From NCBI GenBank assembly GCA_030407315.1, contig JALQPE010002665.1, positions 1 through 64,000 of the forward strand: 64,000 nucleotides of DNA. The letters are read 5' to 3'. Under the pieces are notes generated by a model. It was given only the letters and a program-made list of their open reading frames with translations. It searched no databases and was not told the origin of the DNA. This DNA comes from Asparagopsis taxiformis. Lineage: Eukaryota; Rhodophyta; Florideophyceae; Bonnemaisoniales; Bonnemaisoniaceae. This document shows, piece by piece, positions 41,726 to 52,764 of the stretch. Every line of letters starts with the position of its first letter. Position 1 is the first letter of the stretch. A program made the position numbers and the translations under genes.

Positions 41726-43000
41726 TTTGCAAAGCTTAGTATGCTGGGGTTTGAAGACGATAGGGATTTACAAAGTGCATCCTTTTCTACTGTTTTATGT
41801 CTGACGTTTACGAGAGTGTAGAAAAGAAAGCGGGCGGCATGTGATGTTAGCATGTGGTGGATCGTTTGAGGAAAAGTTCCTAGACCATAGGCTGGAGAAG
41901 TGCTGTTACACCATATCCTGTGGTGGGTATTTCGGTGTGCAGCCATGGTGTGAAGTGGGCGTTTGGAAGACAACAATGTGAATGACGCAAGCAACATGTC
42001 TGTAGTGTTGCAGAGGTTCATAACATTGGAATGGATAAAGTTGACCGCACGCTTTAGATAGTTTCTGGCGCTTTGACAAGTTGCATCACATCGCTTGGTT
42101 GCCAATGCCCAGCCCTGGCGTGGTGTGACAGCTTCATGGGGAGGTATTGTCATTTTGGTTGTGCAAACGAGGTCCAACTTGCGCGTGTCATCACTAAAAA
42201 TATGACAGTTGACGAGTTGTTTACGGGAAAAATCTCTAAAAATCGAATCTATACCAATCATGTATGGGATGTTTTCGAGATGCGCGGTACCCTGAAGAGT
42301 ACCTCTCTTTGTGTCCCGTCAGGAGGCGGAAGGTCCGGCGATGGCGCAAGTCGACCTGAAGGAGGCGCGTATTTTCAGGCCTTGCTCAGTCGAGATCACT
42401 GCGAAGGGCCGTGTGATATTTCGCAAAATGCCCGCGATTTCATAGCTTACCGCAGATGGAATGCTTGCGCGTGAGCAAAGTTACTGCGTGCATCATACAT
42501 CCTGCGCTATGACAAACTCGTTTGTTCGCCTTTTCTCAGTCTTGGATAGCAACGCAAAGGTACGAGAGTGGGCTCTTGCGAAGGAGTGGGTGACAGTCGA
42601 TATCACAAGGATATTCCGATGTTGCCCAAACAAATTGTGAATTGGAATGATGGATTCTATGAGTTTGAAACAGGTGAGGATTCCAGAAGATGAACTGCTG
42701 TTTCGTAGTCCGAAATCCTGTTCAGTATGCTCCTCTACATTTATTACAGAAACTTATTTGATTTGATCCAGCAGAAGCTTTGGTACCTCCCGTGCGCTAT
42801 TCTGAGACGGGCGGACATAGGCTGCTATTTCACCGAACCTTGCTGCCATCGTATCGGTAGAGCGCTCGGTGAACTCCCCATCAGCATTCCGATGTCCAAG
42901 GAACGATCTTGCTTGTAATGCTTGGCTACATTATCTTCATTATCCTCCTGGTACGTCGATGCATGTTCGACGTTGCGTTTGCAGCGATCATTGAGGCATC
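41726..43000. other. Intergenic with a conserved unknown fragment
   Basis: At 42160-42285 (+) the translation contains MTVDELFTGKISKNRIYTNH. A related segment on the minus strand at 53738-53855 reads MTVDEVSCEGNISKTRMYTNH. No longer gene could be built around either. Confidence 0.45.
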
Positions 43001-43002
43001 GA

Positions 43003-43890
43003 GGCATTGATGTCTTGGTGGATGAGTGGCGGAAGGTGTGAAATATGGATAGAAGGATTGTTTATTAACAATCTATTGTTCTGGGTCTATGTACAGATGT
43101 GAGCGACATTAAGCTAAGAAAAGTGTGTGCGCTGCGCTACGCTACGCGGGGTGCCGAAGGCCTTCAATGTCGGGCAGCAGGCGCTTCGTACTGCCGACAT
43201 AGCTGAGCGACAGGCACTGCGCCGAAGCGCTCGGACCCCAACGCAGGCTGAGCGTCTAGCCAGGCCAGCACGCTGGCATGTTTGGCGTAATGACCGGCGT
43301 CCCCGTGGTGGTGTTGAATGTGTTGGGAGTGCCTGACCCACCGACCATAATGGGAGGTATCGAAATGGATTTGGTCATAGTCTGGGAATTGAACGGTCTC
43401 AACGGCTTCAACCGCGTGTGTGAGCTGGAAGGAGTCAGGCTCATCGAAGGAAGTGGGGGTGGACTGAGACTTTCCGTTTGGCAGGCAGGCACTCCCAAGG
43501 CGCTGTAGGATGGTGAGTAGCGCAACGAAGACACGTACACGGGGACGCTGGGTGTTGTTGGAAGAATCGGAAGCCATTGTTTCGGCGTTTGTGGCGGTAG
43601 TTTTGCTGTTGAGAGGGCTTGTTGGGGTGCTGAGGAAGTGGAATAGAGGATTTGTCTGGTGGTAGGGACAGATCTTCTATGGGTTGAGAAGGAGTAGATT
43701 GGGGGATGTATGGGAAGGAATATAAACGATTCATCGCTTCGAATTGGATACAAGACCGAAGTATAGCCGAGGGTAGCATTCAGTGTTGCTTGGCGTAATT
43801 TTTGTAGGATGAGATGGTGGTTGGCCTCGTTGGAATATTGGAAGTTAGTAATTGGGAACGGAGACGAGCTATGAGTCGGTAACAATTTTC
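43003..43890. repeat. Dispersed copy 3 of the 137-codon gene unit
   Basis: Nearly identical to 32020-32580 from the 3' flank (CATTGATGTCTTGGTGG) to the codon before SNNTQ, then diverging. Its upstream part matches the copy at 46.9-47.1 kb instead. Confidence 0.8.
43164..43577 (-). CDS. 137-aa putative secreted protein, copy 3
   Basis: Same length as copies 1 and 2, but starting MASDSSNNTQ. The rest of the sequence is the same, with signal-peptide-like residues 13-30 and His-rich residues 71-100. The start codon is at 43577. Sharp identity from SNNTQ onward next to a diverged leader suggests gene conversion or recent copying of the coding segment. Confidence 0.42.
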   Translation of the reverse strand: MASDSSNNTQRPRVRVFVALLTILQRLGSACLPNGKSQSTPTSFDEPDSFQLTHAVEAVETVQFPDYDQIHFDTSHYGRWVRHSQHIQHHHGDAGHYAKHASVLAWLDAQPALGSERFGAVPVAQLCRQYEAPAARH

Positions 43891-44399
43891 TGGTAAAGAT
43901 TATGGAGTCAACATGACATTGATTCGAATTGGGAACCGTGCTGTTGTTCCTGTGTCGTCATCAGAAAGAATTGTTGGAATGATGTATATGGTAGAGTAGA
44001 CGAGGGAAGTGTGAGCTAGTTGCGTGGATGGACCGGGCTGCGTGTGAGTAGAGTGAGCGATAATTTGAATTGAAGTCGTGAAAAGAGAGGGAGAGAAGGG
44101 ATCATGAGACAGTGAATGAGAAATGGGATTGATTGGAGGAGGGGGGAATTGACCCTTGACGGATCGATAGATTGATGGATGGAGAGAGCAAGGCAGGGGT
44201 CATTGATCGAGTAAACAGGGTAGGAATCTTTAATTTCGAGTCATGGAATCGATCTAGTGCCTAGTTGATGTTCAATTGAGAGCATCGCGAAGGGCAGGAC
44301 ATAACTTATAAAAGTGTCATGTAAGCATGGTATGGATGGATGAGTCTGGAGATGGATTGCTTGCATCACATCCCATGTATAATCAAAATTATGGCGCCT

Positions 44400-46470
44400 G
44401 GCGGTCTGCCTGTCTTCCGATGTGCTGCACTAGAGGCAGCTGTTTCAATTGAGTTGAATTGAATAGTTCCAACACGCCGAATAGATCATCTATGCTGTCT
44501 ACATTCGAATGTAATGTACACCGTACCCTTCGAGGGGTACCAGCAAGTCTTCTTTCTCATGGTTTCACAAAAATCACATTTCTTGTGGATATGGTTCGAT
44601 GGTATTCTGTCGGATTCATCCGAGTAAGATGGATGACGGGAAGGGGGGCTGTGCAGTGCAACGAAAATTTTTCGTCTGACAGAGTAGCCAAGGTATCTGT
44701 CGGTAGTTCGCCCCGATCGGTCAGTTCGTCGGTCGGTTCTCTTCAGCTCACACATCTGACACGTGTGATGAAGTCCTACCATATCCGCCGTAATCAACGG
44801 GTCGGCTGGTGGTCTTGGCTGTATCTGTGGTTGCGACGTGTATGACGTGTAACGGCATCATAACAATGACGTGAATGGGGTAAGATCAGATCACGCTCAT
44901 GTGATGTGACTGTCCTTTATCTACGTGTTTATTTGATGAACATGTTTCTGAAATCACCCAGAAGGGCCGTCTGCACCTATCAGCTGCGCAGCCTTCTTGC
45001 CACCGCCGTCCCGTCCTGCCACGGTGTATGCATCTTCAGCGCCGTGCGCTCCGTGCTCTGGTCGGCCGACGCTCAGCTCGAGCTAAACTTACCGCTGATC
45101 ATCCCGGACTGATCTCCACGAGATCTGCGCACAACCAAAGGCGAAGCAAAACATGAAACCTGCCAACGCATGCACTGCAGGGCACGTTTCACATTTTGTT
45201 CAGACATGAAGGGGTCGGTGATGTGAGAGCGGTGACCAATGCGACTCAAGCGAGCGAGCGGATTAATCGACTGTGTTTCCTACAGGGCTTGACTCATGAA
45301 AAAGTGTGCGTCAGTGAGACGGACTATGTGTTCTTGTCTGTTTCCAACTCGGCGGATCTAGGCACCGTTCCTGTGTAAACGGTGTGCAGCTTAATGGTGT
45401 GACTGGCGGCCATATGTCAAGGGATCGAATACTAACAACTGTTGCTCTGTCACTGCAGTAATCATTCGTTGTATACAAAGTGCGTTCATCAATGTTCAGG
45501 TAGTGCTTGACAGGCACTCATTATTCGCTAGTATGAAGTGGATAACTGATAACAAAATGCCATGAACGTTTCCGTGGGAAGAACAAATCTTGCGACACCC
45601 ATTTTACCCCTCTATCCACTCATCTACTCAAATTGGGGATCCCATCTTCTTCGAAAGTAGCGCTGTCCAGGAATATGTTGATTTTGCGTCGCAATCTGAC
45701 TCGTGATGATAGTAGTAGTGGTAAGAGTAGGTTTTGTAGCCATTTGTGGCTTGAAGCAATACAAGCTACAAAATATTTGCAGAATGCAAATAACAGACAA
45801 CTTGAACTACCGTTGAAATAATTAGATAGAATACTTCAGACATAACACAAACGGATAGATAATGTTGATAACAATCAACATTGACTCCACAAACAACATT
45901 TAAGTGGAGATGAAATGCCCTCTAATAGAGAGAGAGCCATCATCAGAGGAGACAATATCAGATCATCATCTGAAATGATCAACCTTGACCAGTATCAAAA
46001 CTCTGGTCATAAACAAAAATTAAACTAACTCCACAGTGTATCGAACATTGTCAAGAAAGGTCACAGGATATTGCGAAGAGAGGAACAAAGATTTGCTACA
46101 GTTTTACTACTGGTCGATCACATTGAGTCCGATTCCTGGGTAATTTACAACGACCAACCGCTGAAGTCTTATTCGATGCAACACAATGAAATGCAAGGCA
46201 TTTCTTTGCGTTTGCATTGCATCATTGCGTTGCGTTGAGCTGTACTTACCGAGAAGAAATCATCTCATTTCAATGAATTCAACCAGATACCTGTAGTGTA
46301 GTATATACACATAGACAGCACAGACTCCATAAGGTTAGCTCAGTGCACTGATGTGAGCTGGCTATCTCCAAACACCTACATCCACATAATACCTACATGA
46401 CATTACTAAAAGTTTCGTCTAGCGCTTAGCAACGCTCTCAATTAAACGTGAGCTAGAATCTACATCGATT
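44400..46470. other. Intergenic; short hairpins
   Basis: No gene recognised. A GTACCCTTCGAGGGGTAC near-palindrome lies near 44522. Between 45861 and 46009 there are consecutive short inverted repeats: 45861-45882 (9-bp arms), 45885-45909, 45959-45972 and 45986-46009 (7-bp arms). They could form an RNA or DNA structure, or be chance. Confidence 0.35.
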
Positions 46471-47390
46471 TCATGACTCCGAATGATTTTCCTACTCCGT
46501 TCACACCATCAGTCACCCTTACTTTACCTCTGTTCTTCTATCAGCCAATCCACCCATCCCAGTTAAATTCCCCCTCCTCAAATCAATCCCATTTCTCATT
46601 CACAGTCTCATCGTCCCTTCTCTCCTTCCAAATTGATTCCTCCGAAATTCAACCCTTCCCCCTCTCCATTCACACTCAGCCACATCGCTGTAAACAATTC
46701 CCCTGCACCCCCTCTTCTCTAATTATTCCTTCCTAATGCTAAAGTCTAACCGCTCCGGTAATAACATCATGGTCTCCTCTCTATGTACCATCGAATCAAT
46801 AGCACATTAATTACAACCTACCTCGAGCTCCTCCCCAATTACCCACTTCCAGCCTCCTAGCCAGGCCAACCATAGTCCTGTCATGCACACAACCCTTTAC
46901 CATACCGCATCCTCTGTTATCCAATTCGAAGCGATGAATCGTTTATATTCCATCCCATACATCCCCCATCCACTCCTTCTCAACCCATAGAAGATCTGTC
47001 CCTACCACCAGACAAATCCTCTATTCCACTTCCTCAGCACCCCAACAAGCCCTCTCAACAGCAAAACTACCGCCACAAACGCCGAAACAATGGCTTCCGA
47101 TTCTTCCAACAACACCCAGCGTCCCCGTGTACGTGTCTTCGTTGCGCTACTCACCATCCTACAGCGCCTTGGGAGTGCCTGCCTGCCAAACGGAAAGTCT
47201 CAGTCCACCCCCATTTCCTTCGATGAGCCTGACTCCTTCCAGCTCACACACGCGGTTGAAGCCGTTGAGACCGTTCAATTCCCAGACTATGACCAAATCC
47301 ATTTCGATACCTCCCATTATGGTCGGTGGGTCAGGCACTCCCAACACATTCAACACCACCACGGGGACGCGGGTCATTACGCCAAACATG
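46470..47390 (+). repeat. Dispersed copy 4 of the 137-codon gene unit, left part
   Basis: Follows the order of the left inner arm (TATA-like region, ATGACTCC block, C/T-rich leader, then the 137-codon frame). It continues after the Gypsy element at 52765. Confidence 0.8.
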
Positions 47391-47395
47391 TATAA
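47090..47395 (+). pseudogene. 137-aa gene copy 4, split by a Gypsy element
   Basis: Starts MASDSSNNTQ and runs to HYAKH, where the Gypsy LTR begins and a stop follows. The remaining codons lie at 52765-52880, after the element. Target site CATG is duplicated. One substitution (Ile for Thr in STPTSF) is visible. Confidence 0.75.
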
Positions 47396-47728
47396 CAACT
47401 CCAGGGTGGACTTGTTACTGATACTTTTGGTTCCAGAAATAAACAGATCAGGGGATGAAGATGTTGGTAGTGGTGTTGCACAGGTTAGAACCTCGTGCTC
47501 CTTTTTTGTCTTGTCTCGGCTTGTCTCGTAGCTGTTCCTCCACTGATATCAATTCTATCTATGTTATATACTGGTATCTGAAGGCATTTCGTATCTAAAA
47601 ATTTCAGTCTATGCACCGTTCGTTCAAGTGCTTGAACTAAATTATTTCAATCTGAACATTCGTTCAGCTTGAAGTGCTTCAAATGGTTACACTACCCCAT
47701 GTCTTGTTTCAACAGGACATTCGTTAAG

Positions 47729-50650
47729 TCATTTGTGCATGGTTATATATTTCATTGCATGCTTTGCAATTGTAGAACGATCATTCGATAGATATTCTCG
47801 GAGTAGATCCGGTACATCTTCATTCAGGTTACTGATCGGCTCCCATGTGTTGTCGCATGAGTCAGGAAGTCCTTCCCATTCAACTCTTACTTTGAATGAG
47901 TCTCCATCTCTCCTTATTTCTTTGAGACATCTTATTTCTTCGTATACTGTTTCTGTGTGTATTGCATGCTTGATCATTTCATCGGACAATTGCTTGTTGT
48001 CCAGGTCTGCGCGGTATAGTATCATTCTTGTTGCATGTACTATTTCAGCGTGGTTGTTAACCAAGCTTGTTATTTCATACACCAGGGGATTGAGGATTTT
48101 TGTAACCCTTTTCGGTCCTTGCCATTTAAAAGACAGCTTGTGTCCTCTATCCTGTGCTCTTCGCACAAGTACAAAATCTCCAACGTGAAACGAAGGTTGA
48201 ATCACGTTTGTCTTTGAGTTGTGTATCTTGATGTGCCTTTGTCTGTTGTTGCGAACCTTTTCTGATATGACTTTATGCATATCTTCGATCGCAGTTTGTA
48301 AGCGGTCAATCTCGATGATCTTTTGTCCTTTCGAAAGTTCCATTGTCTTTGAGATGTCTTTGTAAGTTGTACAGTTCAGTAAATTATTCCTTATTGGTCT
48401 GATTCCAGTCATTACTTCCAATGGAGTGCGGTATTGTCCATTATTGATCCTTCGTCCAAATCTCTGTATTGGTGATTCGTTGATAATTCTTTGTATCACT
48501 TGAATTATGCTTGGCCAATCTTGTGGAGCTAATCTTAGCTCAGATAGTAGTGCAGTTGTTGCACGTAATACCTCACGACAGCATCGCTCTACTGCCCCAT
48601 TGCTCCATGGGCAATATGCTGTTGTGAACTTGTGTGTGATGTTATGTTCATCGGCAAGTTTGTTCATTACAGAATTCTTGAAGTGGGAACCCTGGTCTGA
48701 TACCCAAGTATCCATGCATGAGAAGGTATTTATCCATTTCGATATGGATGATGCAGCATTCTCTGCGTCGGCTGCTTTGCTCGGGCAAAGCCATGTGTAA
48801 GAGGAGAATCCATCTCTTAAGATTAAAACGTATCGCTCTTTTGTTGTTCCCCTACCCATGTATAGGTAGTCAAAATGTAGAGTCTGATTAGGTCGTGTGG
48901 CGACATCTTTGTTGCCTAATGGTCGTGGTATGCGTTCTCCAGTTGTTGATAGAATGCAATGTATGCAGTTCTGGATAAAAACCTTACAATCATTTTTGAT
49001 CGTGTTCCAATGATATCTGCCGGTGAGAGTGCTCAGAGTAGACTCTGTTCCTCTGTGTCCATTGTTTCCAAAGTGAGATATTACCAAGAGTTTCATTTGT
49101 AACTCAATATCGGACTGCGGTATCCAGATCTTTCCATATATCGTAATCAGTCCTGTGTCAGTGACAGTTGCTTGAGTGGGTTTTTCTGATATGCGCTCTT
49201 GCTGTGAATGTTGTATGGTATCTGTACAAGGCCATTTAAACGCCTTGGACATTGGTGACGGGACAGTATTGCAGTCAATACTATGCTTGCTCTTAATAGT
49301 GCTGATTTTGGAGGCTGATCTCTTATTCCTGTAGCCTGCAAGCCATCTTGTCATTATGTCAGCCATGACATTAGCTGTGCCAGGTACATGTTCTATTGTG
49401 TACTGGAAGCGGGATAGGTAGAGTGCCCAACGTTGTACTTTGTTGACGACATGTCTTCCTATTGCTGGTTCCATACTTAAAGGGTTGTAAATGAACAATA
49501 AGTTGCGGTGATCCGTGTACACATGTGTGCACCTGTTCCCAAGAAGGAGGTAGTCAAGTCTTCGGAATACTTGATAGATTGAATATCCTTCTTTTTCATA
49601 TGTTGACCAGTGCAGTTCACTGTCTTTAAACGCGGCACTTAGGAATGCCAGTGGTTGGTGTTTCTGGTCTTCCGTCCGCTTCTGGAGCTCGGAAGTGTTG
49701 CATTGGGTTACCACTGCGGCCCAATGGGTGTTGGATGCATCTGTGTATATGCATTTTGGTTTCCCGTTTTCTGGATGGGCAAGCTTGACGGAGTTTCGAA
49801 GGCTGTCTTGTAGTGTTGAAAATAGTTTTTCATGCTGGCGGCCCCAAGACAGGCTTGAAAGTGGCATGCTTGCGATAGATCGTTTGGTTCTCTTGCCGGA
49901 TTTTTTGTATGCTTCATCCAGGATGAGTCGTAAGTCCTGAATTCGAGAAGCAAAATCAGGGATTGATGGTGACATCCACTGTAGGCAGTGAATATACTGC
50001 GATAGTTCGCCTGCGGTCTGTGGTTGTGCCATTTGTTTCAATCCACACAAATTATTGGGATCGAAGACGACACCATCTTTGTCAATAACTCTGCCACACC
50101 ACTTCACTGAATTGGTGTATAGTGTAGATTTGGTGGCGGATATCTTCAAGTTCCGATCTCTGCAAATTATCAGGAAGCGTTCTAGTGTGTCCAATAAACC
50201 ATGTTCGTTTTTGTGATGAAGGATGAAGTCATCTTGCCAAGCCTTGACGTGTTGGCGAATAGAAATGAAGCATGGTTCGACACGTGATTGAAAGTTGCAT
50301 GCTGAATTCTTTGCACCTTGTGGCGTACGCGTAGGTTTCCATATTCCATCGTATGTTATGAAACTGAGAGCATTTTGGCTATCTTTTGCAAGTGGCAATT
50401 GCCAGTAGCCAGAACAAAAGTCCAATGAAGCGAAACATTGACTTCCAATGAAATCGGCGCATTCGCTTTCAATGTGCGGCATCGGCCAGCCAGTTGATAC
50501 GGTGGCCGAGTTGACTGGTCTGTAGTCAAACGTAATCCGGAATTTCTTAGACTTCGGTTTGAGTACGAGTAGTGGCGCTGCAGCCCATGTAGCATGTTTG
50601 TTCTCAGTGATAAATCCATATTGTTGTGCTCGTTTCAGGAAATGGCTCAT
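47729..50650 (-). CDS. Gypsy Pol: RT, RNase H, integrase, chromodomain
   Basis: 973 codons. RT: ITFDYRPVNSAT, SLDFCSGYWQLPL, TPQGAKNSACNF and the active site WQDD, where YxDD is usual. RNase H: CIYTDASNTHWAAVV, then YTDHRNLLFI. Integrase: zinc region (HFGNNGHRGTESTL ... CIHC), catalytic Asp in LHFDYLYMG, Asp in VSDQGSHFKN and Glu in WSNGAVERCCRE. C-terminal chromodomain: VRVEWEGLPDSCDNTWEPI, a module that steers integration in chromoviruses. Its ATG overlaps the gag stop as ATGA, and the frame is open further upstream, in -1 relative to gag, where RT-like AKSRRYSTEQREY is encoded. Confidence 0.93.
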   Translation of the reverse strand: MSHFLKRAQQYGFITENKHATWAAAPLLVLKPKSKKFRITFDYRPVNSATVSTGWPMPHIESECADFIGSQCFASLDFCSGYWQLPLAKDSQNALSFITYDGIWKPTRTPQGAKNSACNFQSRVEPCFISIRQHVKAWQDDFILHHKNEHGLLDTLERFLIICRDRNLKISATKSTLYTNSVKWCGRVIDKDGVVFDPNNLCGLKQMAQPQTAGELSQYIHCLQWMSPSIPDFASRIQDLRLILDEAYKKSGKRTKRSIASMPLSSLSWGRQHEKLFSTLQDSLRNSVKLAHPENGKPKCIYTDASNTHWAAVVTQCNTSELQKRTEDQKHQPLAFLSAAFKDSELHWSTYEKEGYSIYQVFRRLDYLLLGNRCTHVYTDHRNLLFIYNPLSMEPAIGRHVVNKVQRWALYLSRFQYTIEHVPGTANVMADIMTRWLAGYRNKRSASKISTIKSKHSIDCNTVPSPMSKAFKWPCTDTIQHSQQERISEKPTQATVTDTGLITIYGKIWIPQSDIELQMKLLVISHFGNNGHRGTESTLSTLTGRYHWNTIKNDCKVFIQNCIHCILSTTGERIPRPLGNKDVATRPNQTLHFDYLYMGRGTTKERYVLILRDGFSSYTWLCPSKAADAENAASSISKWINTFSCMDTWVSDQGSHFKNSVMNKLADEHNITHKFTTAYCPWSNGAVERCCREVLRATTALLSELRLAPQDWPSIIQVIQRIINESPIQRFGRRINNGQYRTPLEVMTGIRPIRNNLLNCTTYKDISKTMELSKGQKIIEIDRLQTAIEDMHKVISEKVRNNRQRHIKIHNSKTNVIQPSFHVGDFVLVRRAQDRGHKLSFKWQGPKRVTKILNPLVYEITSLVNNHAEIVHATRMILYRADLDNKQLSDEMIKHAIHTETVYEEIRCLKEIRRDGDSFKVRVEWEGLPDSCDNTWEPISNLNEDVPDLLREYLSNDRSTIAKHAMKYITMHK

Positions 50651-52407
50651 ATATTCACGTTGTTCGGTGCTATACCTTCTTGATTTAGCAATAAATGAGT
50701 TTGCTTGGGCTGGAGGACAACCTTCATAGGTTCCACCTTTGCTGGGGGATCATTTCCCAGACGGATTCTAAATACGTCTCGATAGTCGCGAAGGATGTTT
50801 CGTAGGCGTTCAGTTCCTTGGCGAGTCATTCCATTATTTTCTGCGTTTCCAATCATGTTTTCGAAGGCATTGTTGACATCTTCTTCTTTGTCATGTCCAA
50901 TCTCTAGGAATATAGATTCATCTGTGAGATTGTCATCAATTTCACCTCTATCACTGTGATAGACGCCATTTTCGGAGAGCAGACGAGCAATACTACCTGC
51001 CGGGTAACCATCACCTGACAATAGTTCATTTGCATCGACTTGTCCTCCGAATCTGTCACATGCAGCAGCTAATATGGCTTGGGCATCCAGTCCTAAGCCT
51101 TTCAATAGATCTCTGCATATCAGCGGGTCACTGGCGTTACGTGTTGCTACATACCACGTAACATTGCGTACTATTAGTGCTGACGCATGTCTGACATTAA
51201 TCTGTATGTCCATTGTGGCAGTTTTGTCACATTCCATGAAGACCTTTTTTCCATCAGCATCTTCGCTGACAGCCATTTCGAATTTTTTGTTCGTTTTGAA
51301 TTGTTCGATGCGCATGTTTGCACTCTTTTCCAATAGTTCGGAAAATACATCGGGTGGTAGAAGGTTTATGCAGCTTCCTATGTCTGCACATGCTGGTCTG
51401 TTCAACACTCCAGCGAATGATGTGTCGATCATGTAGTCGTCATTCGAATGGATTCGTCTGACTTGTCTATTCGCAGATCTTTCTGCTCCCTGCGTTCCTT
51501 TTTTCTTACCAGCTCTCCATTCTCTCATGAGTCTGGCCTTGTCTTCATCAGGTGTATTGTGGCAGTCGCGTAAGTAATGTCGCATAGAACACGCGGGATT
51601 GATGCATGGTGGCAGCTCCTTGGTCTGGCGGCCATTTTGTCGCTTGTCGGATTTTTTCTGTGTTGTTACACGGTCTCCACGGTTATTTACCGAGGTCGTT
51701 GAGTCACTATGGTGGCTCTTTGTGAGGCATTCTTGACCTCTTTCAATTATCTCGGCTTGTTCTGATACATGCCTGAGGAATTCTTTCCACGATGTTTTCA
51801 GTTCGGGTATGTATTCAAAATCACTTTGAATTTGTAGTCTGAGGGCTCGCGGGTATAATCGTTGTGCAAATAGTTTTGTTGCCATATTAGTGTTGTGTGA
51901 TTTAAAAGTTCCATATCCAATGTCCTCGAGCTGTCTTGTGAAGTCTACAGCAAGTTGATAAACTCTGGATCTGGCACTTCTGATTTTCGTGTTCATTCGG
52001 ATGAGCATTATAGCTTTGTTGATGGCGTTGGAGTCAACTGTTTTAGACAGTTGTGATACTGCAAGTGCCTCGATGCATTTCTTGATATTATCATCGGTGA
52101 TATATCGTAATTCCACTCCAGGAGCAATTGAATCGAAGAAGCCAAATTCATACATTGACGAGAGTACTGTTGGCTCGACTGAGATGCGATAGGAAGCGGC
52201 AGCTATGGCATGTCCTTCTTGTATCTTCTGAGATATCATCATCTCATATCGGTTGCGTTCACGTACGAATTTTACAGCGTCACTTGGGTCAACAGTGTCC
52301 AGAATTGGATGAGCTATAGTCTCAAACATTGGTGGTGGACATGTCTTGCTTCTCGATTGTCTGTGCATTCCTCCTTGTTGTTCAACAGATCCCATGTTTC
52401 TCTCCAT
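50647..52407 (-). CDS. Gypsy Gag-protease
   Basis: 586 codons. The Gag half is helical; a zinc-binding motif CINPACSMRHYLRDC lies near residue 275. The protease region (residues around 340-350, ACADIGSCINLLPPD) has DIG in place of DSG/DTG. The last 15 codons (after LQPKQTHL) look like an out-of-frame tail, because the true RT start is encoded in the -1 frame over them. Translation must therefore shift or re-initiate to make Pol. Confidence 0.88.
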   Translation of the reverse strand: MERNMGSVEQQGGMHRQSRSKTCPPPMFETIAHPILDTVDPSDAVKFVRERNRYEMMISQKIQEGHAIAAASYRISVEPTVLSSMYEFGFFDSIAPGVELRYITDDNIKKCIEALAVSQLSKTVDSNAINKAIMLIRMNTKIRSARSRVYQLAVDFTRQLEDIGYGTFKSHNTNMATKLFAQRLYPRALRLQIQSDFEYIPELKTSWKEFLRHVSEQAEIIERGQECLTKSHHSDSTTSVNNRGDRVTTQKKSDKRQNGRQTKELPPCINPACSMRHYLRDCHNTPDEDKARLMREWRAGKKKGTQGAERSANRQVRRIHSNDDYMIDTSFAGVLNRPACADIGSCINLLPPDVFSELLEKSANMRIEQFKTNKKFEMAVSEDADGKKVFMECDKTATMDIQINVRHASALIVRNVTWYVATRNASDPLICRDLLKGLGLDAQAILAAACDRFGGQVDANELLSGDGYPAGSIARLLSENGVYHSDRGEIDDNLTDESIFLEIGHDKEEDVNNAFENMIGNAENNGMTRQGTERLRNILRDYRDVFRIRLGNDPPAKVEPMKVVLQPKQTHLLLNQEGIAPNNVNI

Positions 52408-52450
52408 TTATTCACGGAACTTCCTGGATTTGCTCCAGCTGGTTAGCAAT

Positions 52451-52466
52451 ATAGATATATATCTAT
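52451..52466. repeat. Perfect palindrome at the LTR-leader junction
   Basis: ATAGATATATATCTAT, 16 bp, overlapping the inner end of the 5' LTR. No tRNA-like primer site was found where the PBS should be. Confidence 0.6.
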
Positions 52467-52764
52467 AACAACTCCAGGGTGGACTTGTTACTGATACTTT
52501 TGGTTCCAGAAATAAACAGATCAGGGGATGAAGATGTTGGTAGTGGTGTTGCACAGGTTAGAACCTCGTGCTCCTTTTTTGTCTTATCTCGGCTTGTCTC
52601 GTAGCTGTTCCTCCACTGATATCAATTCTATCTATGTTATATACTGGTATCTGAAGGCATTTCGTATCTAAAAATTTCAGTCTATGCACCGTTCGTTCAA
52701 GTGCTTGAACTAAATTATTTCAATCTGAACATCCGTTCAGCTTGAAGTGCTTCAAATGGTTACA

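Larger units (their letters stand above)
47391..52764 (-). mobile_element. Near-intact Ty3/Gypsy element with chromodomain
   Basis: 5374 bp with 301-bp LTRs (47391-47691, 52464-52764) that differ at about two sites. CATG flanks both ends (47387-47390, 52765-52768; ACATG if one base is taken from the LTR). Two long open frames, gag-protease and RT-RNase H-integrase-chromodomain, are intact. It is inserted in the fourth copy of the 137-codon gene. Recent and possibly active. Confidence 0.95.

Noticed and set aside
43127..43336. 69-codon frame repeated in all copies of the cassette
   Set aside because: Antisense shadow of the C-terminal part of the 137-codon gene; identical only because the DNA is.
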